Both the position numbers and the translations under genes were made by a program. A stretch of DNA of 64,000 nucleotides from Streptomyces sp. CBMA291. GTDB taxonomy: Bacteria > Actinomycetota > Actinomycetes > Streptomycetales > Streptomycetaceae. The stretch lies in NCBI RefSeq assembly GCF_014596525.1, contig NZ_MSJP01000110.1, positions 1-64,000 on the forward strand. The letters are read 5' to 3'. Shown one piece after another: positions 10,052-18,782 of this stretch. Every line of letters starts with the position of its first letter. Within the stretch, counting starts at the first letter, position 1. Below the pieces are notes generated by a model that worked only from the letters and a program-made list of their open reading frames with translations, was not told the origin of the DNA and did not search any database.

Positions 10052-10567
10052 GTGACTTCAGGTACGACACCGGGCCTCACCCGGTTCAACACCTCCGCGG
10101 AGAGCGAGGCCGCGGCCGTGCTCCACGAGGTGTGCTCCAGTTCGGCGTGGGGGAGGGCGATCCTCGTCCGGCGCCCGTACGCCACCGCCGAAGCGCTCTT
10201 CCTCGCCAGTGACGCCGCCATGGCCGAACTGACCGCCGAGGATCTCGCCGAGGCGATGGCGGGACACCCGCCGATCGGGCGCCCGAAGGAAGGGGACCCG
10301 ACCTCCTCCCGCGAGCAGAGCGGGATGGCCGGCGCATCCGAACGGCTCAAGGCCGAGTTGCTCGACCTCAACCTGGCCTACCAGGAGAGGTTCCGCCATG
10401 TCTTCCTCATCTGCGCCACCGGCAGAACCGGCGAACAGATGCTCGACGCGCTCAGGGAGCGGATCGGGAACCCGCCCGAGACGGAGCGGGAGATCGTCCG
10501 CACCGAACTGGGCAGCATCAACCGTATCCGGCTCACCCGGCTCGTAGAGGAAGAGGACTCCGCATGA
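10052..10567 (+). CDS. uraD: OHCU decarboxylase
   Basis: The 171-residue enzyme decarboxylates 2-oxo-4-hydroxy-4-carboxy-5-ureidoimidazoline to S-allantoin, the third step of urate breakdown. It starts at a GTG with GGAGG 8 to 12 bases upstream. Family features seen are FNTSAESEAAAVL, the catalytic histidine in MAGHPPIG, the SREQSGM segment, and RFRHVFLICATGRTGEQML near the C-terminus. It overlaps uraH by 4 bases (ATGA) and is the first gene of the urate operon. Confidence 0.94.
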   Translation: MTSGTTPGLTRFNTSAESEAAAVLHEVCSSSAWGRAILVRRPYATAEALFLASDAAMAELTAEDLAEAMAGHPPIGRPKEGDPTSSREQSGMAGASERLKAELLDLNLAYQERFRHVFLICATGRTGEQMLDALRERIGNPPETEREIVRTELGSINRIRLTRLVEEEDSA

Positions 10568-10953
10568 GTACCGACACCACGGCATCGGTGTCCACGCACA
10601 TCCTGGACACCAGCGTCGGCCGCCCCGCCGAGGGCGTGCCCGTCACGCTCTCGGCCCGGTCAGGCTCCGGCGCGCGGTGGGTCACGCTCGGCGGCTCGGC
10701 CACCGACGCGGACGGGCGCTGCAAGGACCTCCCGGCCCTGCCGGAAGGCACCACCCATGTACGCCTCGACTTCGAGGTCGAGACGTACTTCTCCACGAAA
10801 CAAGCCGAGGCGCAGCAGGACGCCCCCCGCGTAAGGGACAGCGGTGCGTTCTTCCCGGAGGTGGCGATCACGTTCGCCGTCACCCCGGGCGAGCACTACC
10901 ACGTACCGCTGCTGCTCAACCCGTTCGGCTACTCCGTATACCGAGGGAGCTAG
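10564..10953 (+). CDS. uraH: 5-hydroxyisourate hydrolase (transthyretin-like)
   Basis: The 129-residue protein hydrolyses 5-hydroxyisourate, the product of urate oxidase. It has the family signatures: an N-terminal VSTHILDTSVGRPAEGVPV with the catalytic histidine, the central FPEVAITF strand with the HYHVPLLLNPFGYS stretch, and the C-terminal tetrapeptide YRGS that defines HIU hydrolases against transthyretins. Start overlaps uraD; the urate oxidase gene follows after 5 bases. Confidence 0.96.
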   Translation: MSTDTTASVSTHILDTSVGRPAEGVPVTLSARSGSGARWVTLGGSATDADGRCKDLPALPEGTTHVRLDFEVETYFSTKQAEAQQDAPRVRDSGAFFPEVAITFAVTPGEHYHVPLLLNPFGYSVYRGS

Positions 10954-10958
10954 CAGAC

Positions 10959-11882
10959 ATGCCCACGATTCTCGGCCAGAACCAGTACGGCAAAGCGGAG
11001 AACCGCGTCGTCAGGATCACGCGGGACGGCGACACCCACCACATCAAGGACCTCAACGTATCCGTCGCCCTCTCCGGCGACCTCGAAGACGTCCACCTCT
11101 CCGGCTCCAACGCCCACTGCCTCCCCACCGACACGACGAAGAACACCGTCTTCGCGTTCGCCAAGAAGTACGGCATCGAGTCCGCCGAACAGTTCGGCAT
11201 CCACCTCGCCCGCCACTTCGTGACGAGCCAGGAGCCCATCCGGCGCGCCCGCATCCGGATCGAGGAGTACGCCTGGGACCGGATCGCCACCTCCGAGGCC
11301 AACTCCAAGTTCATCGGCGCCGACGAGGTCAACCACTCCTTCGTCCGCCAGGGCCAGGAGACCCGCGTCACCCAGATCACCTACGACGGCAGGAACTGGG
11401 AGGTCGTCTCCGGCCTCAAGGACCTCGTCGTCATGAACTCCACCAACTCGGAGTTCTGGGGCTACATCAAGGACGAGTACACCACCCTCCAGGAGGCCTA
11501 CGACCGCATCCTGGCCACCCAGGTCTCCGGTCGCTGGCGGTTCAACTGGACCGACGACGACCAGCGCATGCCCCACTGGGAGCGGTCCTACGCCGAGACC
11601 CGGAAGCACATGCTCCAGGCCTTCGCCGAGACCTACTCGCTCTCGCTCCAGCAGACGCTCTACCAGATGGCCTCGCGGATCATCGACCACCGCTCCGAGA
11701 TCGACGAAGTCCGCTTCTCGCTCCCCAACAAGCACCACTTCCTCGTCGACCTCGAACCGTTCGGCCTGAAGAACGACAACGAGGTCTACTACGCCGCCGA
11801 CCGCATGTACGGCCTCATCGAGGCCACCGTCCTCCGCGACGGAGCCACGGCGCGGATCCCGGTCGACATGACCAACCTCTAA
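10959..11882 (+). CDS. pucL: Cofactor-independent urate oxidase
   Basis: The 307-residue tunnelling-fold enzyme oxidises urate to 5-hydroxyisourate and releases hydrogen peroxide. Signatures seen are GQNQYGKAENRVVRI at the N-terminus, the catalytic threonine in DTTKNTVFAFAKK, NHSFVRQG, and NSTNSEFWGY before the Lys/Asp-rich KDEYTTLQE. The C-terminal part has QQTLYQMA and LPNKHHFLVDL. Length matches single-domain bacterial uricases. It is the third gene of uraD-uraH-uricase. The peroxide it forms links it to the catalase gene, which has the same promoter palindrome. Confidence 0.96.
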   Translation: MPTILGQNQYGKAENRVVRITRDGDTHHIKDLNVSVALSGDLEDVHLSGSNAHCLPTDTTKNTVFAFAKKYGIESAEQFGIHLARHFVTSQEPIRRARIRIEEYAWDRIATSEANSKFIGADEVNHSFVRQGQETRVTQITYDGRNWEVVSGLKDLVVMNSTNSEFWGYIKDEYTTLQEAYDRILATQVSGRWRFNWTDDDQRMPHWERSYAETRKHMLQAFAETYSLSLQQTLYQMASRIIDHRSEIDEVRFSLPNKHHFLVDLEPFGLKNDNEVYYAADRMYGLIEATVLRDGATARIPVDMTNL

Positions 11883-11954
11883 GCGGCATCTGAGTGAACG
11901 GCCCCCGTCCGCCCCGCGGCCCGGCGGGGGCCGCGCCAGACCGGAGGGAATTCC

Positions 11955-13364
11955 ATGGCACTGCCAGCAAAGGGGCCGGCACCCGCCGAAGGCCCGTGTT
12001 CCACCCTGCCGGACACCCCCGGCCAGGTCCATCCGGTGGACGAGAAGCTCCCCGCCTCACGGCTCGTCCCCGCGGCACTCCAGCACATCGCCGCCATGTA
12101 CGCGGGCGTCGTCACCCCTCCGCTCATCATCGGCCAGGCCGTCGGCCTGGACGCGGCCGGGATGACCCGGCTCATCGCCGCCGGACTGCTCATCGCCGGC
12201 TGCGCGACCATCCTCCAGACCCTCGGCGTCGGACGCCTCGCCGGAAACCGGCTCCCGTTCGTCAACGCCGCCTCCTCCGCGGGCATCGCCCCGATGCTCG
12301 CCATCGCCGAGACCAGCGCCCCCGGCCACCAACTCCCCGCCATCTACGGGGCGGTGATGGTCGCCGGAGTCTTCTGTCTCGCCGTCGGACCCTTCTTCGG
12401 CAGGCTCCTGCGCTTCTTCCCGCCGCTCGTCACCGGCGTCGTGATCACCCTCATCGGCGTCACCCTGATGCCCGTCCCCGTCGGCTGGGCCCAGGGCGGC
12501 GACCGGACCGCCGCCGACTTCGGCTCCACACGACAGCTGGCGCTCGCCGGGTTCACCCTCGCCGTCATCCTGCTCTTCCAGCGCTTCGGCAAGGGCTTCG
12601 TCAAGCAGATCGCCCTGCTGCTCGGCCTCTTCATCGGCACCCTCGCCGCGATCCCCTTCGGCATGGCCGACGCCGACGCCCTCCGCCAGGCACCCGTCGC
12701 CGCCCTGCCCACCCCCTTCGCCTTCGGCGCCCCCGAGTTCCAGCCCGCCGCGGTCCTCTCCCTGTGCATCGTCACGCTCGTCCTCATGACCGAGTCCAGC
12801 GCCGGAATGCTCGCCCTCGGCGAGATCTGCGAGCGGCCGAGCGACGGCCGGACCATCACCCGGGGTCTGCGCACCGACGGCATCGCGACCCTCCTCGGCC
12901 CCGTCTTCGGCGGCTTCCCCACCTCGGCCTTCGCCCAGAACGTCGGCGTCGTCTCACTGACCAAGGTGCGCTCCCGGTACGTGGTCGCCGTCGCGGGCGG
13001 CGTCCTGCTGGTCCTCGGCGCCTTCCCCGTCCTCGGCGCCGTCGTCTCCCTGGTCCCGATGCCCGTCCTCGGCGGTGCCGGCATCGTCCTCTTCGGCTCG
13101 ATCGCGGTCTCCGGCATCCGCACCCTGGCGGAAGCCGGACTCGACGACAGCTCCAACATCATCCTGGTGGCCGTCGCCCTGGGCGCGGGCATCATCCCGC
13201 TCGCCGCCCCCACCTTCTACGCCGGGTTCCCCGCCTGGGCGCAGACGGTCCTGGGCTCCGGCATCAGCGCGGGCGCGCTCGTCGCCGTCCTCCTCAACCT
13301 CTTCTTCCACCACCTCGGCACCCGGAGCCGCGCCACGGCGGGCCCGGCACTCGAATCCTCCTAG
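11955..13364 (+). CDS. Nucleobase:cation symporter-2 permease (xanthine/urate type), copy 1
   Basis: The 469-residue membrane protein has about 12 to 14 hydrophobic segments. NCS2 signatures include the QHIAAMYAGVVTPPLIIG first helix and NRLPFVNAASSAGIAPMLAI. The NAT motif region has ESSAGMLALGEI, followed by FGGFPTSAFAQNVGVVSLT. The asparagine in AQNVG and the glutamate in TESSAG are the usual substrate residues of the xanthine/urate subgroup. It lies 72 bases after the urate oxidase gene and before 8-oxoguanine deaminase, so urate or xanthine uptake is most likely. It is paralogous to the permease at 15093. Confidence 0.92.
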   Translation: MALPAKGPAPAEGPCSTLPDTPGQVHPVDEKLPASRLVPAALQHIAAMYAGVVTPPLIIGQAVGLDAAGMTRLIAAGLLIAGCATILQTLGVGRLAGNRLPFVNAASSAGIAPMLAIAETSAPGHQLPAIYGAVMVAGVFCLAVGPFFGRLLRFFPPLVTGVVITLIGVTLMPVPVGWAQGGDRTAADFGSTRQLALAGFTLAVILLFQRFGKGFVKQIALLLGLFIGTLAAIPFGMADADALRQAPVAALPTPFAFGAPEFQPAAVLSLCIVTLVLMTESSAGMLALGEICERPSDGRTITRGLRTDGIATLLGPVFGGFPTSAFAQNVGVVSLTKVRSRYVVAVAGGVLLVLGAFPVLGAVVSLVPMPVLGGAGIVLFGSIAVSGIRTLAEAGLDDSSNIILVAVALGAGIIPLAAPTFYAGFPAWAQTVLGSGISAGALVAVLLNLFFHHLGTRSRATAGPALESS

Positions 13365-13412
13365 GGTCCTGCCGTGCCCACTTCGCCCCAGAGGAATGAA
13401 GGAACCACCGCC

Positions 13413-14801
13413 ATGGCAGCACCTCCGGCAGCCCCGCGCATCGTCGTCGAGAACGCGGCGATCGCCACCGTGGACGCGGACGGCACCGAGTACGCCTCGG
13501 GCCACCTCGTCGTCGCGGGCAACAGGATCGAGTCCGTCGGCGCCGGGAAGGCGCCCGAAGGGCTGGAGAACGTGGTCCGGCGCATCGACGCCACCGGCCA
13601 CCTCCTCACCCCCGGCCTGGTCAACACCCACCACCACTTCTACCAGTGGCTCACCCGGGGCCTCGCCACCGACCACAACCTCTTCGACTGGCTCGTCGCC
13701 CTCTACCCCACCTGGGCACGGATCGACGAACCGATGGTGCGCGCCGCCGCCCGGGGCTCGCTGGCCATGATGGCCCGGGGCGGTGTCACCACCGCCATGG
13801 ACCACCACTACGTGTACCCGGTGGGCTCCGGCGACCTGTCGGGCGCCATCATCGGCGCCGCCGCGGAGACGGGCGTGCGCTTCACCCTGGCCCGAGGCTC
13901 CATGGACCGCAGCGAGAAGGACGGCGGGCTGCCGCCGGACTTCGCCGTCGAGACCACCGAGGGCGCGCTGGCCGCGACGGAGGAGACGGTCCGCAGGCAC
14001 CACGACGCCTCCTTCGACGCGATGACCCAGATCGCCGTGGCCCCCTGCTCGCCGTTCTCCATCTCCACCGGACTCCTCCGGGAGGGCGCCGCGCTCGCCC
14101 GCCGCCTCGGCGTGCGGATGCACACCCACGGCTCGGAGACCGTGGAGGAGGAGCGGTTCTGCCACGAACTGTTCGGGATGGGCCCGACGGAGTACTTCGA
14201 GTCCACCGGCTTCCTCGGCGAGGACGTGTGGATGGCGCACTGCGTCCACATGAACGACTCCGACATCGCCGCGTTCGCCCGCACCGGCACCGGGGTCGCC
14301 CACTGCCCGTCCTCCAACGCGCGGCTCGGCGCGGGCATCGCCCGGGTCCCCGACATGCTGAAGGCGGGCGTCCCCGTCGGCCTCGGCGTCGACGGCACCG
14401 CCTCCAACGAGACCGGCGAACTCCACACCGAGCTGCGCAACGCGCTCCTCGTCAACCGGCTCGGCGCCCACCGCGAGAGCGCGCTCACCGTCCGGCAGGC
14501 CCTGCGCCTCGGCACCCACGGCGGCGCCCGGGTCCTCGGCCGCGCCGACGCCGTCGGCTCCCTCGAACCGGGCAAGCTCGCCGACTTCGTCCTCTGGAGG
14601 ATCGACGGGCTCGGCCACTCCACGATCGCCGACCCGGTCGCCGCCCTCGTCCTCGGCCCGCCCGCCCCGGTCACCGCCTCCTTCGTCGACGGCCGGCAGA
14701 TCGTCGAGAACGGGCGACTGCTCACCGTCGACGAGGACACCCTCGCGCGCGAGGCACGCACGGAGGCCCGGCGCCTGGCCCGCCTCACGGCCCAGGGCTG
14801 A
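13413..14801 (+). CDS. 8-oxoguanine deaminase (amidohydrolase family)
   Basis: The 462-residue metal hydrolase converts 8-oxoguanine to urate, feeding the urate oxidase operon just upstream. It starts at the ATG at 13413 with AAGGA 9 bases before; an in-frame GTG at 13374 lacks a ribosome site. Amidohydrolase metal ligands are in LVNTHHHFYQWLTRGL, the HTHGSETVEEE strand, WMAHCVHM and VDGTASNETGEL. The N-terminal TPGLVNTHHH and the C-terminal LEPGKLADFVLW are typical of the TrzA/AtzB group. The specific substrate is taken from family resemblance and context. Confidence 0.9.
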   Translation: MAAPPAAPRIVVENAAIATVDADGTEYASGHLVVAGNRIESVGAGKAPEGLENVVRRIDATGHLLTPGLVNTHHHFYQWLTRGLATDHNLFDWLVALYPTWARIDEPMVRAAARGSLAMMARGGVTTAMDHHYVYPVGSGDLSGAIIGAAAETGVRFTLARGSMDRSEKDGGLPPDFAVETTEGALAATEETVRRHHDASFDAMTQIAVAPCSPFSISTGLLREGAALARRLGVRMHTHGSETVEEERFCHELFGMGPTEYFESTGFLGEDVWMAHCVHMNDSDIAAFARTGTGVAHCPSSNARLGAGIARVPDMLKAGVPVGLGVDGTASNETGELHTELRNALLVNRLGAHRESALTVRQALRLGTHGGARVLGRADAVGSLEPGKLADFVLWRIDGLGHSTIADPVAALVLGPPAPVTASFVDGRQIVENGRLLTVDEDTLAREARTEARRLARLTAQG

Positions 14802-15092
14802 CCCTCCCCCAGGAGTCCGGCCGAGGGGAACGGCCCTCGACCGGCCGCCGTGGACCCGAGCCGGACCCACGGCGACCGGGCCGGGAGACGCCGTACGCCC
14901 GCCGCGTACGGCACCTCCCGGCCCGGCTACCCACGCCCGCCCCCATCGGGTGCCCGTCCCGCGCGCCGCACCCCCTCCGCGCGCGCACCGCACCACCCCG
15001 GCAAGGAGCCGCACCTCCTGCTTCGCACCGCATCGCACCACCTCCCTGACACCCGCGTCACCGCCGACGCGTACCCGACCGGAGGAACCGCC

Positions 15093-16538
15093 GTGGCCGC
15101 CATGCCCCAGGTTCGCAATGCACAAGACGCAGGCTCCGCTTCCGACCGCGAGACGCATCCGGTCGACGAGACGCTGCCCCCACTGAAGATGCTCACCAGC
15201 GGCCTCCAGCACGTGGCCGCCATGTACGCGGGCGTCGTCGCCCCGCCCCTGATCGTCGGAGCGGCCGTCGGCCTGTCCGGCACCGAACTCACCTTCCTGA
15301 CCGGCGCCAGCCTCTTCACCGCCGGGCTCGCCACCTTCCTCCAGACCCTCGGCGTCTGGAGGATCGGCGCCCGGCTGCCATTCGTCAACGGCGTCACCTT
15401 CGCCGGGGTCGCGCCGATGCTCGCCATCGTCGACACCACCGACGACAAGTCCGACGCCCTCCCGGTGATCTTCGGCGCGATCATCGTCGCCGGACTCCTC
15501 GGCTTCCTCGCCGCCCCCTGGTTCTCCCGGCTCGTACGGTTCTTCCCGCCGGTCGTCACCGGCACCGTGATCACCCTCATCGGGGTCTCCCTCCTGCCCG
15601 TCGCCTTCGGCTGGGCCCAGGGGCCGAACCCCAAGGCCGCCGACTACGGTTCGACCACGTTCCTCTCCCTGGCCGGGATCACCCTGGTCGTCGTCCTGCT
15701 GCTGCGCCGTTTCACCCGAGGCTTCCTCAAGCAGATCGCCGTCCTCGTCGGCCTCCTCGTCGGCACGCTGATCGCCATCCCGTTCGGCGTCACCGACTTC
15801 TCCCCGGTGACCGGCGCCGACCTCGTCGGCTTCCCCTCGCCGTTCCACTTCGGCGCCCCGCGGTTCGCCCTCGCCGCGATCATCTCCCTCTGTGTGGTCA
15901 TGCTGGTCTCCATGACGGAGTCGACCGCCGACATGCTGGCGCTCGGCGAGATCGTCGACCGGCCGGCCGACGAGAAGACCATCGCGGCCGGACTGCGCGC
16001 CGACACCCTGGGCTCCGCGATCAGCCCGCTCTTCAACGGCTTCATGTGCAGTGCCTTCGCGCAGAACATCGGCCTGGTCGCCATGACCCGCATCCGCAGC
16101 CGCTTCGTCGTCGCCTGCGGCGGCGGCTTCCTGGTCCTGATGGGGCTCTCCCCGGTCGCCGCCTCGCTGATCTCGGTCGTCCCCCGGCCGGTCCTCGGCG
16201 GCGCGGGCGTCGTCCTCTTCGGCTCGGTCGCAGCCAGCGGCATCCAGACCCTGGTCAAGGCCGGTCTGGAGAAGGACAACAACGTCCTCATCGTGGCCGT
16301 GTCGCTGGCCGTTGGCATCATCCCGATCACCAAGCCGGACTTCTACCACGCCTTCCCGGAGACCGCCCAGATCATCCTGGACTCGGGCATCTCCACCGGC
16401 TGTGTCGCCGCCGTCCTGCTCAACGTGGTCTTCAACCACATCGGCCGGGGCAGGGACGCCGACGAGGTCACCGCGCCGATGGAACCGGCCGAGGAGATCT
16501 CCGGCGCCCGCACGGGCAAGTCGACACCCAACCGCTGA
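15093..16538 (+). CDS. Nucleobase:cation symporter-2 permease (xanthine/urate type), copy 2
   Basis: The 481-residue NCS2 permease starts at a GTG 8 bases after a clear GGAGG. It is close to the permease at 11955 throughout: QHVAAMYAGVVAPPLIVG, RLPFVNGVTFAGVAPMLAI, STADMLALGEIVDR and SAFAQNIGLVAMT. The conserved Glu and the AQN motif of the xanthine/urate subgroup are present. It probably arose by duplication, with the 8-oxoguanine deaminase gene between the copies. Two copies may divide xanthine and urate uptake. Confidence 0.92.
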   Translation: MAAMPQVRNAQDAGSASDRETHPVDETLPPLKMLTSGLQHVAAMYAGVVAPPLIVGAAVGLSGTELTFLTGASLFTAGLATFLQTLGVWRIGARLPFVNGVTFAGVAPMLAIVDTTDDKSDALPVIFGAIIVAGLLGFLAAPWFSRLVRFFPPVVTGTVITLIGVSLLPVAFGWAQGPNPKAADYGSTTFLSLAGITLVVVLLLRRFTRGFLKQIAVLVGLLVGTLIAIPFGVTDFSPVTGADLVGFPSPFHFGAPRFALAAIISLCVVMLVSMTESTADMLALGEIVDRPADEKTIAAGLRADTLGSAISPLFNGFMCSAFAQNIGLVAMTRIRSRFVVACGGGFLVLMGLSPVAASLISVVPRPVLGGAGVVLFGSVAASGIQTLVKAGLEKDNNVLIVAVSLAVGIIPITKPDFYHAFPETAQIILDSGISTGCVAAVLLNVVFNHIGRGRDADEVTAPMEPAEEISGARTGKSTPNR

Positions 16539-16545
16539 ACCCACC

Positions 16546-16604
16546 CGCGCGCCCACCGCCCGCGCGCCCACCGCCCGCGCGCCCACCGCCCGCGCGCCCA
16601 CCGG
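16546..16604. repeat. Four tandem copies of a 15-bp unit
   Basis: The unit CGCGCGCCCACCGCC is repeated three times exactly and a fourth time nearly completely, just after the permease stop. It may act as a termination or mRNA-end structure between convergent genes. Likely a slippage product. Confidence 0.8.
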
Positions 16605-16657
16605 CCGGGCCCGCCCCACGGGCCCGGCCGACCCCACCCCTCCGCTTCGCCCCGCCC

Positions 16658-17272
16658 TCATCCCTCGACCGCCATCCGGCGCCCGCACTCCCGGGCCAGC
16701 GGCGGGTAGGCGGCGGCGATCGCCTCGTACAGGCGCCGCCGGAGCAGCCGCTCGGCCTCGCCGCGCCCGGTCTCCCCGTACAGCCCGTCGAGCAGGGCCT
16801 CGTACCGGGCCAGGCAGTGCCGCAGATAGCTCACCTGCCACCGTACGAGCGAGCCCTCGGGCGGGCCCGAGCGCGGTCCGCCCGGCGCGCGGTTCCGGGG
16901 ACCGCCGGGACTCCGGGCCTCCAGGAGCCGCCGGTGGAGCACCGCCCTGCGCTCCAGTTCGGGTCCGGGCAGCCGGGGCACCTCGACGGGGGCCGTGCGG
17001 ACGGCGGCCAGGACCGCCGTCCTGCGCTGCTCGGCATAGGCCCCGGCGGCGGCGGACCGGCCCGGGGCGAGGACCGTGGCACCGGCGAACTCCGGCGTCC
17101 GCTCCACCGCTTCGACCCGGGCGAGGAGATAGAGCCGGACGGGCGCGAGGGACCAGCGGCGTGGATCCCGGCCCTGGACGTCGGGCGAGCCGAGCAGCTG
17201 CCGCACCATCGTGTCGGTCCAGCCCCGCCGCCGTACCCCGGCGTGCGTCACATATGTCGTACGGTCCGTCAT
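16658..17272 (-). CDS. Conserved hypothetical protein
   Basis: The 204-residue protein starts at the ATG at 17272, preceded by AGGGGGA. The longer frame to 17452 has no support. The N-terminus (THAGVRRRGWTDTMVRQLLG) could be a DNA-binding-like helix pair, then RRWSLAPVRLYLLARVEAVE. The C-terminal half is rich in arginine and leucine and likely alpha-helical. No enzyme motif is visible. It is convergent with the permease. I recognise it only as a Streptomyces-type protein of unknown function. Confidence 0.7.
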   Translation of the reverse strand: MTDRTTYVTHAGVRRRGWTDTMVRQLLGSPDVQGRDPRRWSLAPVRLYLLARVEAVERTPEFAGATVLAPGRSAAAGAYAEQRRTAVLAAVRTAPVEVPRLPGPELERRAVLHRRLLEARSPGGPRNRAPGGPRSGPPEGSLVRWQVSYLRHCLARYEALLDGLYGETGRGEAERLLRRRLYEAIAAAYPPLARECGRRMAVEG

Positions 17273-17662
17273 GATTCCCCCTGGGTCGACTACGGAGAGT
17301 GATGGATCCAGTGAAGCGCACCCCACTGACAACGCCTCCGCGAGTGACGTGAACGCCGCCGCGAGCGCCTCCGTGCGGGGGCGCGAGCCCTGCCGAGGGC
17401 ACCTATGCGGCGTCACGCGCCCCACCCCCCCCCGTGGCGCCACGCGCCCCACCTACGCGGCGCCACGCGCCCACCCTCCACGGCGCCACGCGCCCCACCC
17501 CCGTGGCGACCCGCGCGCCCCACGGACGGCACCCGTCACCGCCGACGCGCGCCCCACCCGTCACGCCCTCCTCGGCATCGCTTCCCCCCCTCGCCCCCTT
17601 GCCGGAGCCGTCCCCCCTGTGTCATATAGGTCTGGACCATTCCGAAGGACGGAGGCCGGATC
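17273..17662. other. Low-complexity intergenic region
   Basis: These 390 bases between divergent genes hold a run of imperfect repeats of CGCCACGCGCCCCACC (about 17410-17530) that leaves long but meaningless open frames. The promoter of the lipoprotein gene presumably lies near its right end (GTCATATAGGTCTG about 17618). No gene seen. Confidence 0.6.
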
Positions 17663-18628
17663 GTGCAACGCCCGCTCCCCACAAGCCTGTTGACGACCCT
17701 CGCGCTCGCACTCACCCTCACCGGCTGCTCCGCCGCAGCCGCGCCCGAACCCAAGGACACCCGCCCGCCCACCGCCCCGACCGGGGTCACCGCCACGGCG
17801 GGCAGCGCACGGACGGTCCACGTCATGTGGAGCGCCGCCACCGACGACCGCGCCGTCACCGGCTACGCGGTCTACCGCGAGGGCCGCAAAGTCAAGGAAC
17901 TCCCCGCCACCACCCTGATGACCGACGTGACCGGGCTCGCCCCCGCCAGCCGTCACCGCTTCACCGTCCGCGCCCACGACGCCGCCGGAAACGTCTCCCC
18001 GGACAGCGCCGCCGTCACCGCCACCACCCTCCCCCCGGCCGCCGAGGACCGCACACCCCCCACCATCCCGACCGGACTGCGGGTCACCGCCGACGGCAGC
18101 CGCGCCGCCACCCTCAGCTGGCGCCCGGCGAAGGACGACACCCGGGTCACCGCGTACGACGTCTACCAGGCCGACACCCGCATCCACACCGTCCCGGGCG
18201 CCGACACCACCGCCCACGTCACCGGACTGCGCCCCGGCACCGCCTACGCCTTCACCGTCCGCGCCCGCGACGCCGCGGAGAACTCCTCCCCGGACAGCAC
18301 CCCCGTCGACCTCACCACCGCCTCCGCCCCGGGCGCCCCCGCCAACACCGCCCCCTCCGCCCTCGTCGCCACCTTCGCCAAGGGCGAGATCACCGTCAGC
18401 TGGCTGCCGCCCGTCACCGGCGCCCCCGTCACCCACCACGAACTGCACCTGAACGGCCGCTTCGCCACCACGATCGTCTGGGGCGGCGCCCCGCCCCCCG
18501 GCCGGGCCACCTACACCTTCCCGGTCCAGGACCCGCCGGGCACCCGCTACACCCTCACCCTGCGCGCCCAACTCCCCGACGGCACCTGGGGCGACTTCTC
18601 GGCCCCGCGCACGGTGGTGGTGCGCTGA
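17663..18628 (+). CDS. Lipoprotein with three fibronectin type III domains
   Basis: The 321-residue protein begins at a GTG after GGAGG. The signal peptide ends in a lipobox, LTLTGCSAAAA, with the lipidated cysteine near residue 23. Three Fn3 domains follow, at about residues 37-125, 130-218 and 226-321. The first two share PPTAPTGV or PPTIPTGL openings and the DAAGNVSPDS or DAAENSSPDS ending, and are recent duplicates. The third is more divergent. No catalytic domain is attached. It should be anchored on the outer face of the membrane; carbohydrate or cell-surface binding is a guess. Confidence 0.88.
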   Translation: MQRPLPTSLLTTLALALTLTGCSAAAAPEPKDTRPPTAPTGVTATAGSARTVHVMWSAATDDRAVTGYAVYREGRKVKELPATTLMTDVTGLAPASRHRFTVRAHDAAGNVSPDSAAVTATTLPPAAEDRTPPTIPTGLRVTADGSRAATLSWRPAKDDTRVTAYDVYQADTRIHTVPGADTTAHVTGLRPGTAYAFTVRARDAAENSSPDSTPVDLTTASAPGAPANTAPSALVATFAKGEITVSWLPPVTGAPVTHHELHLNGRFATTIVWGGAPPPGRATYTFPVQDPPGTRYTLTLRAQLPDGTWGDFSAPRTVVVR

Positions 18629-18782
18629 CACCAGGGCGCCACCCGGCGCGCCCCCCCCGGACCGCCTGCCCGATCCATCACCCGTCCGGCCCAGCGCCCG
18701 CCTCCTCCACCCCCTCCTCCGCGCGCTCCACCACCCCTCCGCCGCCCGTCCGATTCGTCCCGGTCGAACTACCCTGGGAAGC

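Noticed and set aside
10052..10120. An IclR-type paired palindrome before uraD
   Set aside because: I looked for TTCYG-N5-CGGAA pairs with 21-bp spacing upstream of uraD and both permeases and found none; only the TCAACA-type palindrome is there.
12954..17402. A 1482-codon open frame on the minus strand
   Set aside because: It is the antisense of two permease genes and the deaminase; residues are Gly/Asp/Glu-rich, the usual shadow pattern.
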